DNA of 64,000 nucleotides from Anaeromyces robustus (lineage: Eukaryota; Neocallimastigomycota; Neocallimastigomycetes; Neocallimastigales; Neocallimastigaceae). Below, piece after piece: positions 24,641-36,839 of this stretch. A program made the translations under genes and the position numbers. The notes below the pieces were generated by a model that worked only from the letters and a program-made list of their open reading frames with translations, had not been told where the DNA came from and made no database searches. The first letter of the stretch is position 1. Each line of letters starts with the position of its first letter. The stretch lies in contig MCFG01000054.1 of assembly GCA_002104895.1 (NCBI GenBank), forward strand, positions 35,001 to 99,000, given 5' to 3'.

Positions 24641-25062
24641 TTATTAAAATATATATATAAAAAAAAATAAATAAATAAATAAATAAATACATTTTGAATT
24701 TTTCCAAAGTTTCAAATTTGGTGTGACATTATAAGATATAAAAATCGGAACCAAATTAAAAATAATTTTTAACATAATACTAAAACAATATTAAAAATAA
24801 CTGATACATTTAACATAAAACACATAATAAATTAAATAAATTAAATAAAAAAAAAAGCAATAAAATATAATAAAATTAAATTGTTTTTTTTTTTTTTTTA
24901 TCTTATTTTTAAATATTTATTTCAAAATTTTTACAATTTTTTTATTCATGCTTATACAAAGTTAAAATATAACATAAAAGCTTGAATAAGTAAAGAATAT
25001 AAGCAAATAAAAATAAATATAAAATATCAAATAACATATAGAACATCAACGAAAAAACGAAA
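24079..25062. repeat. Intergenic DNA with conserved pre-array block and ATTT array
   Basis: The 3' flank of the pseudogene resembles the 3' flank of the intact gene (TTATTCCTAATCATACCAAT here, TTCATTCTTAATGGTACCAAT near 26060). At 24458-24515 is GCTACTATTATCCAATTATC, followed by the (ATTT)n array 24544-24642. The same pair recurs at 27667-28028. 24668-24691 is a short (AAAT)n run. No gene seen. Confidence 0.75.
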
Positions 25063-25977
25063 ATGGAACGTTGTACATTGGATAAAAACGGATTTGAAGC
25101 AACATACTATCCAGGTACTATATCACCTGAAAAAGCTATCATTAGCGTAAGTGGTGCTACATGTGATGAAAAAATGTGTACATATATGTGTAGATACTTG
25201 CGTAAGTCAGGATACAATATACTTGTACTTGGATTTTACGTATGGAAAGGACTTAACAAGGATCTAGTTCAAATTCCTGTGGATTATGCAGAAAAAGCTG
25301 TTCAATGGCTTAAAGAAGAAAAGAAAATTAAGGGTATTGCCATGACCGGTACATCAACAGGTGCCGCATATACCCTTCTTGCAGCATCATTTATTCCTGA
25401 TATTAAATGCGTAATTCCTGTTGTACCCTATGATTATGTTCCAGCTGGAACAGTAAAAGAAGGACATTCATATAAAGCAGCACATAAATCTCAATATACT
25501 TGGCATGGTGAAGATTTACCTTACACACCAATTGATATTCTTGATGAAAATGGAATGTTAACGTGGTTAAACACTGCCAGAAAAACACCAGGTTATGGTT
25601 TACGTCGTTTTATGCGTTTCGGATACGATGAAATGGAAAAAAGACAACTTCCTGAAGCACGTATCAAAGTCGAAAATATGCATGCTGATGTTCTTTTCCT
25701 TGCTGTAAAAAATGATGATAGATGGCCATCAGATGTTGCTGTTCCTCGTATGGTCAAGATACTTAAAGAAGCCAACTATCCATATCGAGTAGAATCCCAT
25801 ATTTATGAAAAGGGAAGCCATTTCCTTTTCGATGGTATAGATGAAGCAAAAACAAGTTTCAAAATAAAAATGAAGTTTTTTGCACCTGCAGAAACTAAAT
25901 ATCCAAAAGAATGTAATGAAGCAAGACAAGACAGTTTTAAAAGAATTCTAAAATTTATTGGTGAATGGCAAATTTAA
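25063..25977 (+). CDS. BAAT C-terminal-type acyl-CoA thioesterase/acyltransferase-like hydrolase
   Basis: 304 residues, no intron. It is an alpha/beta hydrolase of the BAAT C-terminal type (bile-acid-CoA:amino acid N-acyltransferase / acyl-CoA thioesterase). The nucleophile elbow is GIAMTGTSTGAAYTLL with Ser98 in G-x-S-x-G. The acid is probably Asp218 or Asp219 in FLAVKNDDRWPS, and the base His253 in YEKGSHFLF; the triad is complete. IPVDYAEKAVQWLKEEKKIK upstream of the elbow is a characteristic family stretch. The N-terminal beta-sandwich half of animal BAAT is absent, and so is any signal peptide. The lack of introns and the similarity, as I recall it, to roughly 300-residue proteins of gut Clostridia suggest transfer from bacteria; that is inference. 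The natural substrate is unknown. Start is the ATG after ...GAAAAAACGAAA. A broken duplicate lies about 1 kb upstream. Confidence 0.85.
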   Translation: MERCTLDKNGFEATYYPGTISPEKAIISVSGATCDEKMCTYMCRYLRKSGYNILVLGFYVWKGLNKDLVQIPVDYAEKAVQWLKEEKKIKGIAMTGTSTGAAYTLLAASFIPDIKCVIPVVPYDYVPAGTVKEGHSYKAAHKSQYTWHGEDLPYTPIDILDENGMLTWLNTARKTPGYGLRRFMRFGYDEMEKRQLPEARIKVENMHADVLFLAVKNDDRWPSDVAVPRMVKILKEANYPYRVESHIYEKGSHFLFDGIDEAKTSFKIKMKFFAPAETKYPKECNEARQDSFKRILKFIGEWQI

Positions 25978-26595
25978 ACAAATGAAAAAAAAAAAAAAAA
26001 AATCCAATATATAATTATAAAAATATTAAATAATATTAAACAAAAATAAAATAATAATTTCATTCTTAATGGTACCAATATAAAATATATTATTAATATT
26101 AATATTATAAATATATATATAATTATTTAGAAAAAAAAAAAAATACAAATTCTGTAAGGATTAAAATCTTTATTTACTATACAATATATATTACTAAAAT
26201 TTTATAATATCTTATTTTATTTAATTTAATTTAAGGTCATATAATAAAACAAAATATATATATATTAATAAAATACAAAATAAAATAAATATTTAACATC
26301 ATTAAAAAAAATATTATCAAAGAAATATACGTTACCAAAAAAAAAAAAAAAAAAAAAAAAAAAGATTTATGTAAAAATTATGAACAATACAATTAAACGA
26401 AAAAAAAAAAAAAAATTGCAAACTTCTGGTGCGCTTACAAATCTATTGAGCCTAATTGGACCACGATTTAACACTAGAAGTGTCCAAAAAAATTTCTATG
26501 GCAAATCTCAATAATCAATCACAAAATAATAAGAAATATTTGAATTCTGTTAATAATCTAAATAAAAAATTAATCATCAGAAAATAATACCAGAA

Positions 26596-26648
<53 letters not shown>

Positions 26649-26892
26649 TAAAAATGTTTTTGTACGAAAAAAAATTTTTACAATAATAACTTCTTTATAT
26701 AATTGTTATTAGAGTATAAATTTAAGTAATATAATTCAATAAAAATATATATATTTTTCTTAAAGAAATTAAATTCTTTAAGAAAAAGTAATTTTTATTA
26801 TCATTATTGAATCAATTAATGGATAAACAAAAAATATAAACCTCTTAAATTTGCCTTTTATATAGATATAAGGGTCATTCATAAATATATTA
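25978..26892. other. AT-rich intergenic DNA with a GC-richer island
   Basis: Mostly A/T with an (AAT)n array at 26603-26644. Positions 26418-26515 are compositionally normal: a plus frame reads LQTSGALTNLLSLIGPRF and then NTRSVQKNFYGKSQ before a stop. ACTTCTGGTG at its left pairs with CACTAGAAGT at its right (one mismatch). I cannot assign it; it could be a remnant of a gene or element. Confidence 0.4.
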
Positions 26893-27122
26893 TTATAATA
26901 TATATTATGAAAAAATATTTTTTTTAAATATATTGTTTAATTCAATTATTAATGAAAAAAAAAAAAATCTGCTTATGGTAATATAATACAATAATGATAA
27001 TATATAATTATAATATATATTATGAAAAAATATTTTTTTTAAATATATTGTTTAATTCAATTATTAATGAAAAAAAAAAAAAATCTGCTTATGGTAATAT
27101 AATACAATAATGATAATATATA
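26893..27122. repeat. Tandem duplication, 115-bp period
   Basis: 26893-27007 and 27008-27122 are near-identical direct copies, both containing AAATCTGCTTATGGTAATAT. Non-coding. Confidence 0.93.
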
Positions 27123-27666
27123 AATATATATATAAATTAATGGAAAACATCCATAATAATAAATTAATTCTGTAATTGAATAAAATATTAAAAAATTTGA
27201 ATAATACAATTTTATAGATTGTTAAATAACATTAAAATAATTCAACAATTAACAGAATATGGTAACATAATTAATACCACTTTAGAAATAAAAAAAATGG
27301 AAAAAATAAATTAAAATAATATTCATTTTTTTTATTCTTGTTACTATAACTAAAAAAAAAAGATATTTATTATATAAATGATAATAATAATAAAAGTAAT
27401 ATTCACTTATATAGAAAAAATATTGCGTAATTTCATTGCTAATGAATTACGCAACAGAATAAAAAAAATAATAATAATAATAATGAATAAAGAATTGTAA
27501 ATAATATACAATAAAATAAATAAATATTAAAAAATCTATTTTTAATAATTTTCATTTATTCATTAACTAATTTTTAAAAATAACTATATCCAAACAAAAA
27601 ATATTACCTTTACAATAACCTTAATGAATTTACCTCTCTAAAATTCTTTATATAATTTTAATTTTT

Positions 27667-28028
<362 letters not shown>

Positions 28029-28079
28029 TAAAATATGTTAAAAATAAAGTTTAAAATTCATATGTTTATGTAAGGAATT

Positions 28080-28200
28080 GTGTTGCATTTCGCAATATGA
28101 TATGGGACGCATATTAAATTTTTTGCAATGAGGCACATAAAATAAATTAAAAAAAGAAATTTTTTTTGACACAAATATAGAAAGCTACGTTGTGAAATAA
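28080..28200 (+). repeat. Short dispersed repeat (GCATTTCG family), copy 1
   Basis: GCATTTCGCAATATGATATG, then GGACGCATATTAAATTTTTTG and CAATGAGGCACATAAAATAAA, aligns with the reversed copy at 40120-40255 and partly with 39525-39640. It lies directly after the ATTT array. Non-coding. Confidence 0.6.
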
Positions 28201-28441
28201 AATAATATATAATTTAAAAAAATAAAATAAAAAATATATATAAATAAATGAATAGAAAATAAACAAATAAATAAATATTTCTTTTTTTATTAATTACTTA
28301 AAAATTAAAAAAAAAATAAAAATTCATTATAAAATTAAATATATTTATTTTATTTTTTTGATAAATAAATAATAATAAATAAAATAACAGATAGTAAATA
28401 ATATAACAATTTTATATATCTATATATTTTATTAAATATAT

Positions 28442-29785
28442 TGTTCCTGCATCATTCTGATAAAGAATTAAATTATTAAATTTTAGGTTATACTTGATTT
28501 ATCCTAAAAATCAAGTATTATAATTAATTATAATTTTTAAGAATCAATTAAATAATTTACCAAAAATTTATAATCAAATTAACTTTTATTTCTAGAAAGA
28601 AATAATAAGATTTAATTTATCAAAAATCAAAATTAATAATTATTATTAAATAAAATTCATAACTTCGAGAAATTACTTTTATTATTAATAAAACTAAAAA
28701 ATTACTCCTTAAAAGTTAACAAATATACAAATCGAATATTTTTAGACAATATTTTTAATATTTTTATTAAAAGTATTTTAATTGAATAACATGACTTAAA
28801 ATTAATTCTTAATTATTCTTTTATAATATAATAGTTCTAAATTAAAACAATTAATTTTTATTAATTTTAATCAAACTAGTTTATTTTATTCTTCTAAACA
28901 CTTCTTTTATTAATACTTTAATTATTTTCTATATTCTAAATAATTCTTTATTAATATTTTATATTTATTATTTTATTCTTTTTGTTTATTTTATTAATTA
29001 TTTTATTGTAAATAATTATTCTTCTGTTTCTTTTATTGTAAATAGTTTAATTTGTATGAAAAATATAAATACTTGTAAATTTTTTCATGTAATTAATACT
29101 TTCCTAATTACAGTTTAGTATTAGTCATAAAATTGGTTCTAATTTAATAATTTTTTAATATAATGACAATTTAGAATAGTAAAACTCAAAATATTAATAA
29201 TAATCATTAAAATAGTTATATTTTAATTCTTATTAATTTTTAAATTTATTTTAATAAATAAAGTAATAAAATGTTTAATAAAACAATTTTATTGTTATTG
29301 TGTTTTAATAAAGTAATTTTTGTGTTAAGAAAAGAATAATTCATACAAATATTTCAAAAGAACATAAATATTATCACTTTTCTTAGTAATAAGAAATTAC
29401 GATAATATTTTATATATTCCCTTAAATACTCTTTTTTTTTTTCTATTGATATTTTCTTAATAAATAAAATACTTTAATATAATTATAAATCTTTATAATA
29501 AAAATTTTTTTTATGTGAATTAAATGAATATAATAGAATAATAATAATTAAAAAAAATTTAAATGATTATAATAATTAATTCATGTATTATAAAAGGAAG
29601 ATAATTTTCTTTCTTTTATGAAAACGATTAATATATATTTTAAAAATAAGAATAATAAATAAATAAGATTTAAAACGAAAGATTTTTTTTTTTTTTTAAT
29701 ATTTATTGAATCCGAGTAATTATTATTATAATATTAAGTTATATAACTTTAATGTTTAAGAATATACTGTTCCTGCATCACTTTA
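28442..29785 (+). repeat. Dispersed AT-rich repeat, copy D/E
   Basis: The signature TGTTCCTGCATCA occurs at both ends (28442 and 29768). From about 28742 the block matches copy A: GTATTTTAATTGAATAACATG, TTATTGTAAATAGTTTAAT with AAATATAAATACTTGTAAAT (about 29030-29090), and TTCATGTATTATAAAAGGAA (about 29582). No open frame. AATATAAATAC looks like a TATA box but its use is unproven. Confidence 0.6.
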
Positions 29786-29939
29786 TTTTACGACATACTC
29801 CCAAAATTTTAATAATTCTTAAACTATAATTTAAATCTTTTATTCTTAATAAATTTTTATATAATAAAAGCAAATATACATAACATTTATAAAATAATTA
29901 TTATATATATAAATATAACATTTATAAACATTGCTTATA

Positions 29940-29977
<38 letters not shown>

Positions 29978-30231
29978 AAATATTATTTTATTTATTATTT
30001 ATTTATTTGTTGATTATTTAGTTTTTGTTTTTTTATATATATTTTTTTTTTATTTTTTTTATCATTTATATAAAGGCTAATATATATAAAAGATAAAGTT
30101 AAAAAAAAATAAATAAAATAAATATAAAATAAATTTTTAATAATAAAAATAGTAAAATATAGAGAAAAAAAAAAAAAAAAAAAAAAAAAGAAAAAAAAGA
30201 AAATTTTTTCTTATATATTATTTTCTTTTAT

Positions 30232-30270
<39 letters not shown>

Positions 30271-30427
30271 CTTCTTCTTCTTCTTCTTCCTATATATTAT
30301 TATATTATTATTATTATTTGTTTATTTATTTATTAATATTATTCTACTCTATTTTATTCTTATTTATTTTAACTTTTTCTTTAAAACTTTTTTTTTATTA
30401 TTATTATTTACTAATTCGTTTAAATAT

Positions 30428-30475
<48 letters not shown>

Positions 30476-30873
30476 ATTTGTTTATTGTTTGTATATCTTT
30501 GTTATTTATTTTTACTTTTTTATTTTTACTTTTTATTTTTTTATTTTTTTATTTTTTTATTTTTTTATTTTTTATTTTGTATTTTTTTTTTTTTTTTTTT
30601 GTCTTTTTTGCTTTATTACTTTAAAAAATTTATTAATTATTATTATTTAATTATTATATTCTGTGTTTTTAATTATTTATTTCAATGTTGTTACTTTTAT
30701 CAAAATTATTATAATGATTAAAAAAAAATTAAAAGTATTTAATTTAAAAAATCTTTATCATTTCTAATTATTAAGTTTTTATAATAAATAAGAATCAATT
30801 ATTATTAATAATTTTGGTTTCTTTTCTTTTTTTTTTTTTTATATTACTATAAAAAAATTTATATATTTCTCCT
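29786..30873. other. AT-rich DNA with very long A and T homopolymers
   Basis: No gene seen. A run of 25 A (30165-30189) faces a run of 37 T (30234-30270, followed by a CTT array) and could fold as an A/T hairpin. A run of 43 T is at 30429-30471. This is the 3' flank of SEC31. Confidence 0.75.
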
Positions 30874-33800
30874 CTAATAACCACCTTGACTCATATATGC
30901 TCTAGATAATATATCAAGTAAACGTTTTATACATTGAAGAACATGACCAATAGCTTCGAATTTGGTGGTCATTAATTCCATATTAATAGATTGAGCTGTC
31001 ATTAAATCATTAATATCTAAAGCTTTACATAAATCCACTAAACGATTAAGAGCTGCTTTATCAGTAATATCATCATTATTAAGTTGATCATAGAATGTAT
31101 TAAACTTTTTCTGAGCATCATCTAAAACACGTTGATTACCACCACATTGTGTAGCATATTCTAATACTTTATTTAATGATCCTTCAATACCCTTATATTC
31201 TTCTGGAATATGAGATCTATCACCCATAGGGTATCTTGGTTTAGCCGGTGGTTGTTCTTCTACTGGTTTAGGTGGGGCGACTGGATTCATTGGATTTTGT
31301 GGTGGCATACCATACATAGGTGGTTGAGTTTGACCCATCATTGGTGGTGTACCCATAGTAGGTTTTGTTTCTGGAATTGGTTTGCCACTTAATGAATTAC
31401 TTATAGTTGGAAGATTAAATCCACTTGCACTTTTAAGACCATAAATATTAGGTAATGGTGGTGGTGTGAAATCATTACGAGTAGTTGTAGTTGGTGTATT
31501 AGTATCTGCAGTATTAGAAATTGTACTGTTAGTTGGTTGTAATGGGCTATTTATATTACCTAAAGATGATGATGGGGCGTATGGAGAAACAGGATTATAA
31601 ACGCCTTGTTTTGGTGGATTTAATGAGTTTTGGTAGGATACGTATGGAGAACGCTTATATTCTACCTTTGGTGGATCATGGAATCCACCAGTAGCTGATG
31701 GTTGCTTATTCAATGAAGATGGTGGTGGTACTGGTGAAGTAAGTGATTTAGCAATAGATTGTTGAGCAACAGATGGTGGTGGAATATTTGGTTTAGAGGA
31801 TGGTGTAGTAGTACTATTACCATAGTATAAATTATTAGAAGAATATTGTTGAGTTTGATTAGAATATGGATTTGAATAACCTGTAGTAGGAGTGGTATTA
31901 CTATAGCCAAGATTATTATTTAGACCATAAGAAGATGTACTATAATTAGAGTTATATCCAGTATTAGCATTTATATTTGAATTAGTATATGTTGAACTAT
32001 AAGTATTTGTAACATTTGTACCAAATCCTGTAGTACCACCATACGTATTGGAAGTCGTTGTACCATATCCTGGTGCACTATAAGTATTTGTCTGACCATA
32101 TGGTTGAGTACCATAACCAGTTGTGTTTCCATAACCATTCATTTGTGATGGTAATTGTTGTGATTGTTGTTGTTGTGGAACATATGTAATATCAGTAACT
32201 TCATATGGTGGTTGTGGTGGTTGACGACCTTCTGGAACACTATAATTGCCGTTACGGAAAATGCGATCACGAAGACTTTGAACCATTTCAGATCCCCAGA
32301 ATTGGAAGGACTCTGGAATTAACTCAAGGAAAGTCCAAGCTTCATCTAATTTACCTTGATCAACTAAAACTTCAGCATATTCAGCATACTTTTCATAAAG
32401 TTTATGTAAAGCGAATTGACCATCTTTTTCTGGAGCATTATTAACAAATTCAGTATCAATAAATGAAATAGCTTTTCTTAAAATTGTAACACGTTCAACT
32501 AAATTTTGAATCTTATCAGCATATTCTGAATATTCAGATGGTTTAGTTAAATTGTAAGTAGTACTATTTTCATCAGATAACCAAATATCAACAACCTTAT
32601 CCAATTCACCAGCAGCTAAATAGCATAAAACAGCAGCTAATTTAGTTTCTTCAGCATCTTTTGGAGTTTGAGTTAATCCTTTGTTAACCTTTTGTTCTAA
32701 TTTTTGACCAAGTAATCCACAAAGACTAGCAAATTCATCCATCTTTGCATAAGTACAAATAAGAGCCATAATATCCTTCCAAGAACCCTTATCCATGGAA
32801 TCATTTAGATCAATACTGCTAATCATCTCCTTAACATGACCATTAGCAATGTTTTCAAGAACAGCCATATAAACCTTTTCATCTCTCTTTCTTTTAAAGA
32901 ACTCTTCTCTAGCCTTAGCTAATAATTCTGGACTTCCACAAATAGCCATAATTAAAGCATCAGCTAAACGATTAGTTGAGAAACAAAGTTGAACAGCAGC
33001 ATCAAAATCACCAATTAAAAGATATTTAGTAATCATGGAATCAATAGTAGATTCTGGATCAGATTCATTAATTTGACCATGAGGAAAAAGTTTAATGGAA
33101 TCTTTAATAACTGGTCTTTCTTGTTTAGCATCTACAACTGGATCTGGAACAGAAACATTATCCATAAAGGATGTTTGTTGACCTTCACCAGCACTTAAAA
33201 GATTTTCAATACCTTGAGATTGAGTATCTTGTGTTATTGGAGCCGGTGTAGCTGGTTCTGGAGATTTTGGTGGTAAAGTTGGTTCAATATTTAATCTTTT
33301 TAACATTTCAACAAGTTCATCTTGAGTAAGTTTAGATCTTTCAAAACCTAAAAATTCTAACATTTTTTCTCTTGGAGATTTATCGAACATAACCTTTAAA
33401 AATGACCAAATTGTTTTTTCCTGTTCTTGTGCTTTAGGATTAGAATTAAGTTCCTTAATTTTCTGATCACAGAAATTCATATATGAATCAAAGGATGCAT
33501 CCTTTTCAGCAGCATCTAACTTGTTAACATTATCAACAAAGGTTGGCTCGGTAACAACTTTTTTAATAATAACAGATGGGTTTTTAATTTGTTGATTGAC
33601 TTGACCTTGTTGTTGTTGCTGTGGTAATTGAATAGAATGAGTTTGTTTTTCATTAAACATAACTAACTTTGATCCAAAAGACCAAACTGCTCCAACTGGT
33701 CTCTTATACCATTTTGGTGGTTGTTTTAATGAAAATAAAGTTTGACTATCCATCTTATTATCAATATTGAATGGATCATCATTAGTTTGAGTATTGTTAT

Positions 33801-34278
33801 TTTTAGCTGTAGTATCTTCAGATGCATTTGATTGTAATGAGAAAAGCTTAACACTTCCATCATAACTACAAACACTAACATAATCTGGATTTCTATAGTT
33901 CCATTGAGCATCGAAAGTCCAATTATCACATCTTTCAAATTCACCGATCATTTCGCCAGTAGTTGGATTCCAACAAATTGTTCTGTTATCTTTACCAGAA
34001 CTTAATAATAAATCAGAATCTTTTGGACACCATGAAACTGAAAGAACACCTTTAGTATGACCTTGTAATCCCTTTAATCATGATTATTATTATAGTTATA
34101 TTACATTATATTATATTATATTATATTATATTATATTATATTATATTATATTATATTATATTATATAATTATTATTATTTTTTTTATTGATGAATTTACA
34201 AATATATAAAAAAAATAATATATTTTATTAAAAAATGTAATTAATATTTAGCATATAAAATTAAAATAATATATTATT

Positions 34279-34321
<43 letters not shown>

Positions 34322-35794
34322 ATATAATTTATTTACCATTTTTGGGGCCCTTGCATTACGTAAATCCCATAAATGAATAATTGGAGAACTATCATCATCA
34401 GATGAAGCAATAAATTGGGTAGACTAAAATTGAATATAAAAAAAATAATAGATAAAAATAAATAAATATATAATATATTATATACGACAAAATGAAATAT
34501 ATATAATATTAAATTAATAATTTTGTTTTATATAAAATAAATTGAAATATTTATTTACTTCATCTGGATTCCAAGTAACAGATGTTATTGGTCTACGACC
34601 TAAAGGATGTTGAAGACATATAACTTCTTTTCTATTTCTTAAATCCCAAACAACTGTATTACCATTATTACTAGTACTAGCTAAAATATATGAAAACTTT
34701 CTATTCCAAGCAACACTAGTAACATCTTCTAATTTTTGTGATTTTGAACCTGGTGAATATGGTTTAGTTGGATTATTCAAATCCCAAATGAATAACTATA
34801 ATATTTATATGTAATAATCAAATAAAAAATTATTAAATAAATAAATAAATTAATTAATTAATTAATTAATTAATTAATTAATTCAATGGAATACTACATT
34901 AAATAAAAACATTGATTTCTCTTTATAAAAAAAAAAGTAATTACTTCTCCATCACTAGAACTAGAGGCTAATAAATTGCCTTGAAATGGGTTAAAATCTA
35001 ATCCACGAACCGGACCACTATGCATTGAATGTCTCATTAAAAGAGCATTTGGATCACCATTCATAATTGCTTTTGGATTCCAAAATTCTAAATCACCATT
35101 TTCCATACCTGAAGCTAAAATTCCATATGGTTTTGAACGATCACCAATTGTTCCCCATACTAAACGATTAAATCTTAGATTTATTATATAAATTAATAAA
35201 TGTTATAAATTTAATAAATAAATAAATAAATAAATAAATTTATTAACAATTAATAAAATATTATTTTAATAAAAGTAATAATATAATTATATATAATGAT
35301 AAAAAAATACCATAAAAATATAAAAAAAATAATTAAAAATAATAAAAAAAAAATCCATTATATTAAATTCAATTATATATAATGTTTATTTTTCAATAAA
35401 TTATATATAAATTTATCATTAATTATAAAATAATAATAATAATAATAAACAAATATTTTAAAAAATATATTTATATAAACAATCATAAAAATAAATTTAA
35501 TAATAAAATATTTGAAAAAAAAATAAATAAATAATATTGAAATTAAAAAAAAAAAAACATAAGTTATATTATGTTATTTTTATACCTTGAATTTGTACTT
35601 GCAACACCAATTCTTTTCATTTCAATATCTGATGTACGACCCTTATCTAAATCAAGGTCAAAAATTTCTAATTCAGATTTGGTACTAAATGAAGCATCTA
35701 ATGCTCCTGAAGCAGTACCTAATGCAATTAATGGAGCATGTTGGCCTGGTGACCAGGCCATAGTGGCTGTTCTATTCACTTGACGAATCTTCAT
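30874..35794 (-). CDS. SEC31: COPII outer-coat protein SEC31
   Basis: Five exons: 35794-35586, 35173-34945, 34795-34559, 34423-34337 and 34071-30874, giving 1319 residues with every phase closed. Exons 1-4 and the start of exon 5 encode the N-terminal WD40 propeller: TATMAWSPGQHAPLIALGTA, GVASTNSRFNRLVWG, RGLDFNPFQGNLLASSSSDG, VAWNRKFSYILAS, IIHLWDLRNARAPK, GLQGHTKGVLSVSWCP and WNYRNPDYVSVCSYDG. An alpha-solenoid follows (DFDAAVQLCFSTNRLADALI, YAKMDEFASLCGLLGQKLEQ), resembling the ACE1 dimer element. Then a Pro/Gln/Tyr/Ser-rich unstructured region binds the inner coat in other species (PPP motifs). The C-terminal helical SRA1-like domain is YATQCGGNQRVLDDAQKKFN onward. SEC31 with SEC13 builds the outer cage of ER-to-Golgi vesicles. 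Intron 4 contains a TATTA pentamer array (34094-34167) and 35 consecutive A. Introns cluster at the 5' end. Confidence 0.97.
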
Positions 35795-36830
35795 ATTTAT
35801 TATTCTATATGACGTTTATTTATTGTTTATGAATTGTAATATTTATATAAATGAATGTTTATTTATCTTTTTATTATTTTTGAAATATTAATATTGATTT
35901 ATATTTATATTTATTTTGAATTATATATTAATTATAATTTAGAATATTAATGTTATTCCGTTTAAAAGAAATATATATAAATTAATTGGATGTTATTATT
36001 TTCTTATTATTTATTATTTTAAATAATTCATAAATTACAATAAATATAACTGTTTAAAGAAAAAAAGAAAAAAAGAAAAATTTATTATTATATTTAAATA
36101 GAAGAAAAAAATTTTTTTATTACAATTTTTTACAATAATTTAATTTTAAATTTTATTATTAATAATAGGTAAGTAATTATTATTCAAGAATATATATATA
36201 TCAATTTGATTAAAATTTTAAATTATATTAATCAATACAATAATAATTAGAATTCTAATTATGGATGATTGTAATTTATTATATTAAACTATATAATATT
36301 TAATCCATTCAGCATCCTCCATCAACATAATATATAGCATATTTGTATACATAACAAACATAACAATATGTATATGTATATAATGTATTTAATATTTATT
36401 TGAAAAGATTAGATTTAAAAGTATTTCTCGAATAAAATTTGTTTATTGTAGAAAAACGAAGTATCATATAGGTATATTTTATCATATATAGAAGAAAGAA
36501 GTAAAATTATATGACATAAATACTTAGATTTTTATCAAAAAATGTATTGATAAAATAATTAACAGTACAAAAATGACTAATTACTATAAAATATTTATTT
36601 ATTATAGAAATTGTTATAAGAATATTTATTTATTATTTTTTTTAACATTATAATATTAATAAAACATTATTTAGAATTAATTTATTAAGAATAAAGATTT
36701 AATCTTAAAATGACGTAGATTTTGGCTAAATAGTCAAATCATGTAAAAATTATTAAATATAAATAATAATGAATATAATTAAAAATATAAATTACTCAAA
36801 AATAAAAATTTCTTAATTATTATAATACCG
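35795..36830. other. AT-rich intergenic DNA
   Basis: No gene seen. It should contain the SEC31 promoter. GC-slightly-richer words occur around 36300-36350 (TTCAGCATCCTCCATCAACA) without a reading frame. Confidence 0.6.
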
Positions 36831-36839
36831 CAAGAATTA

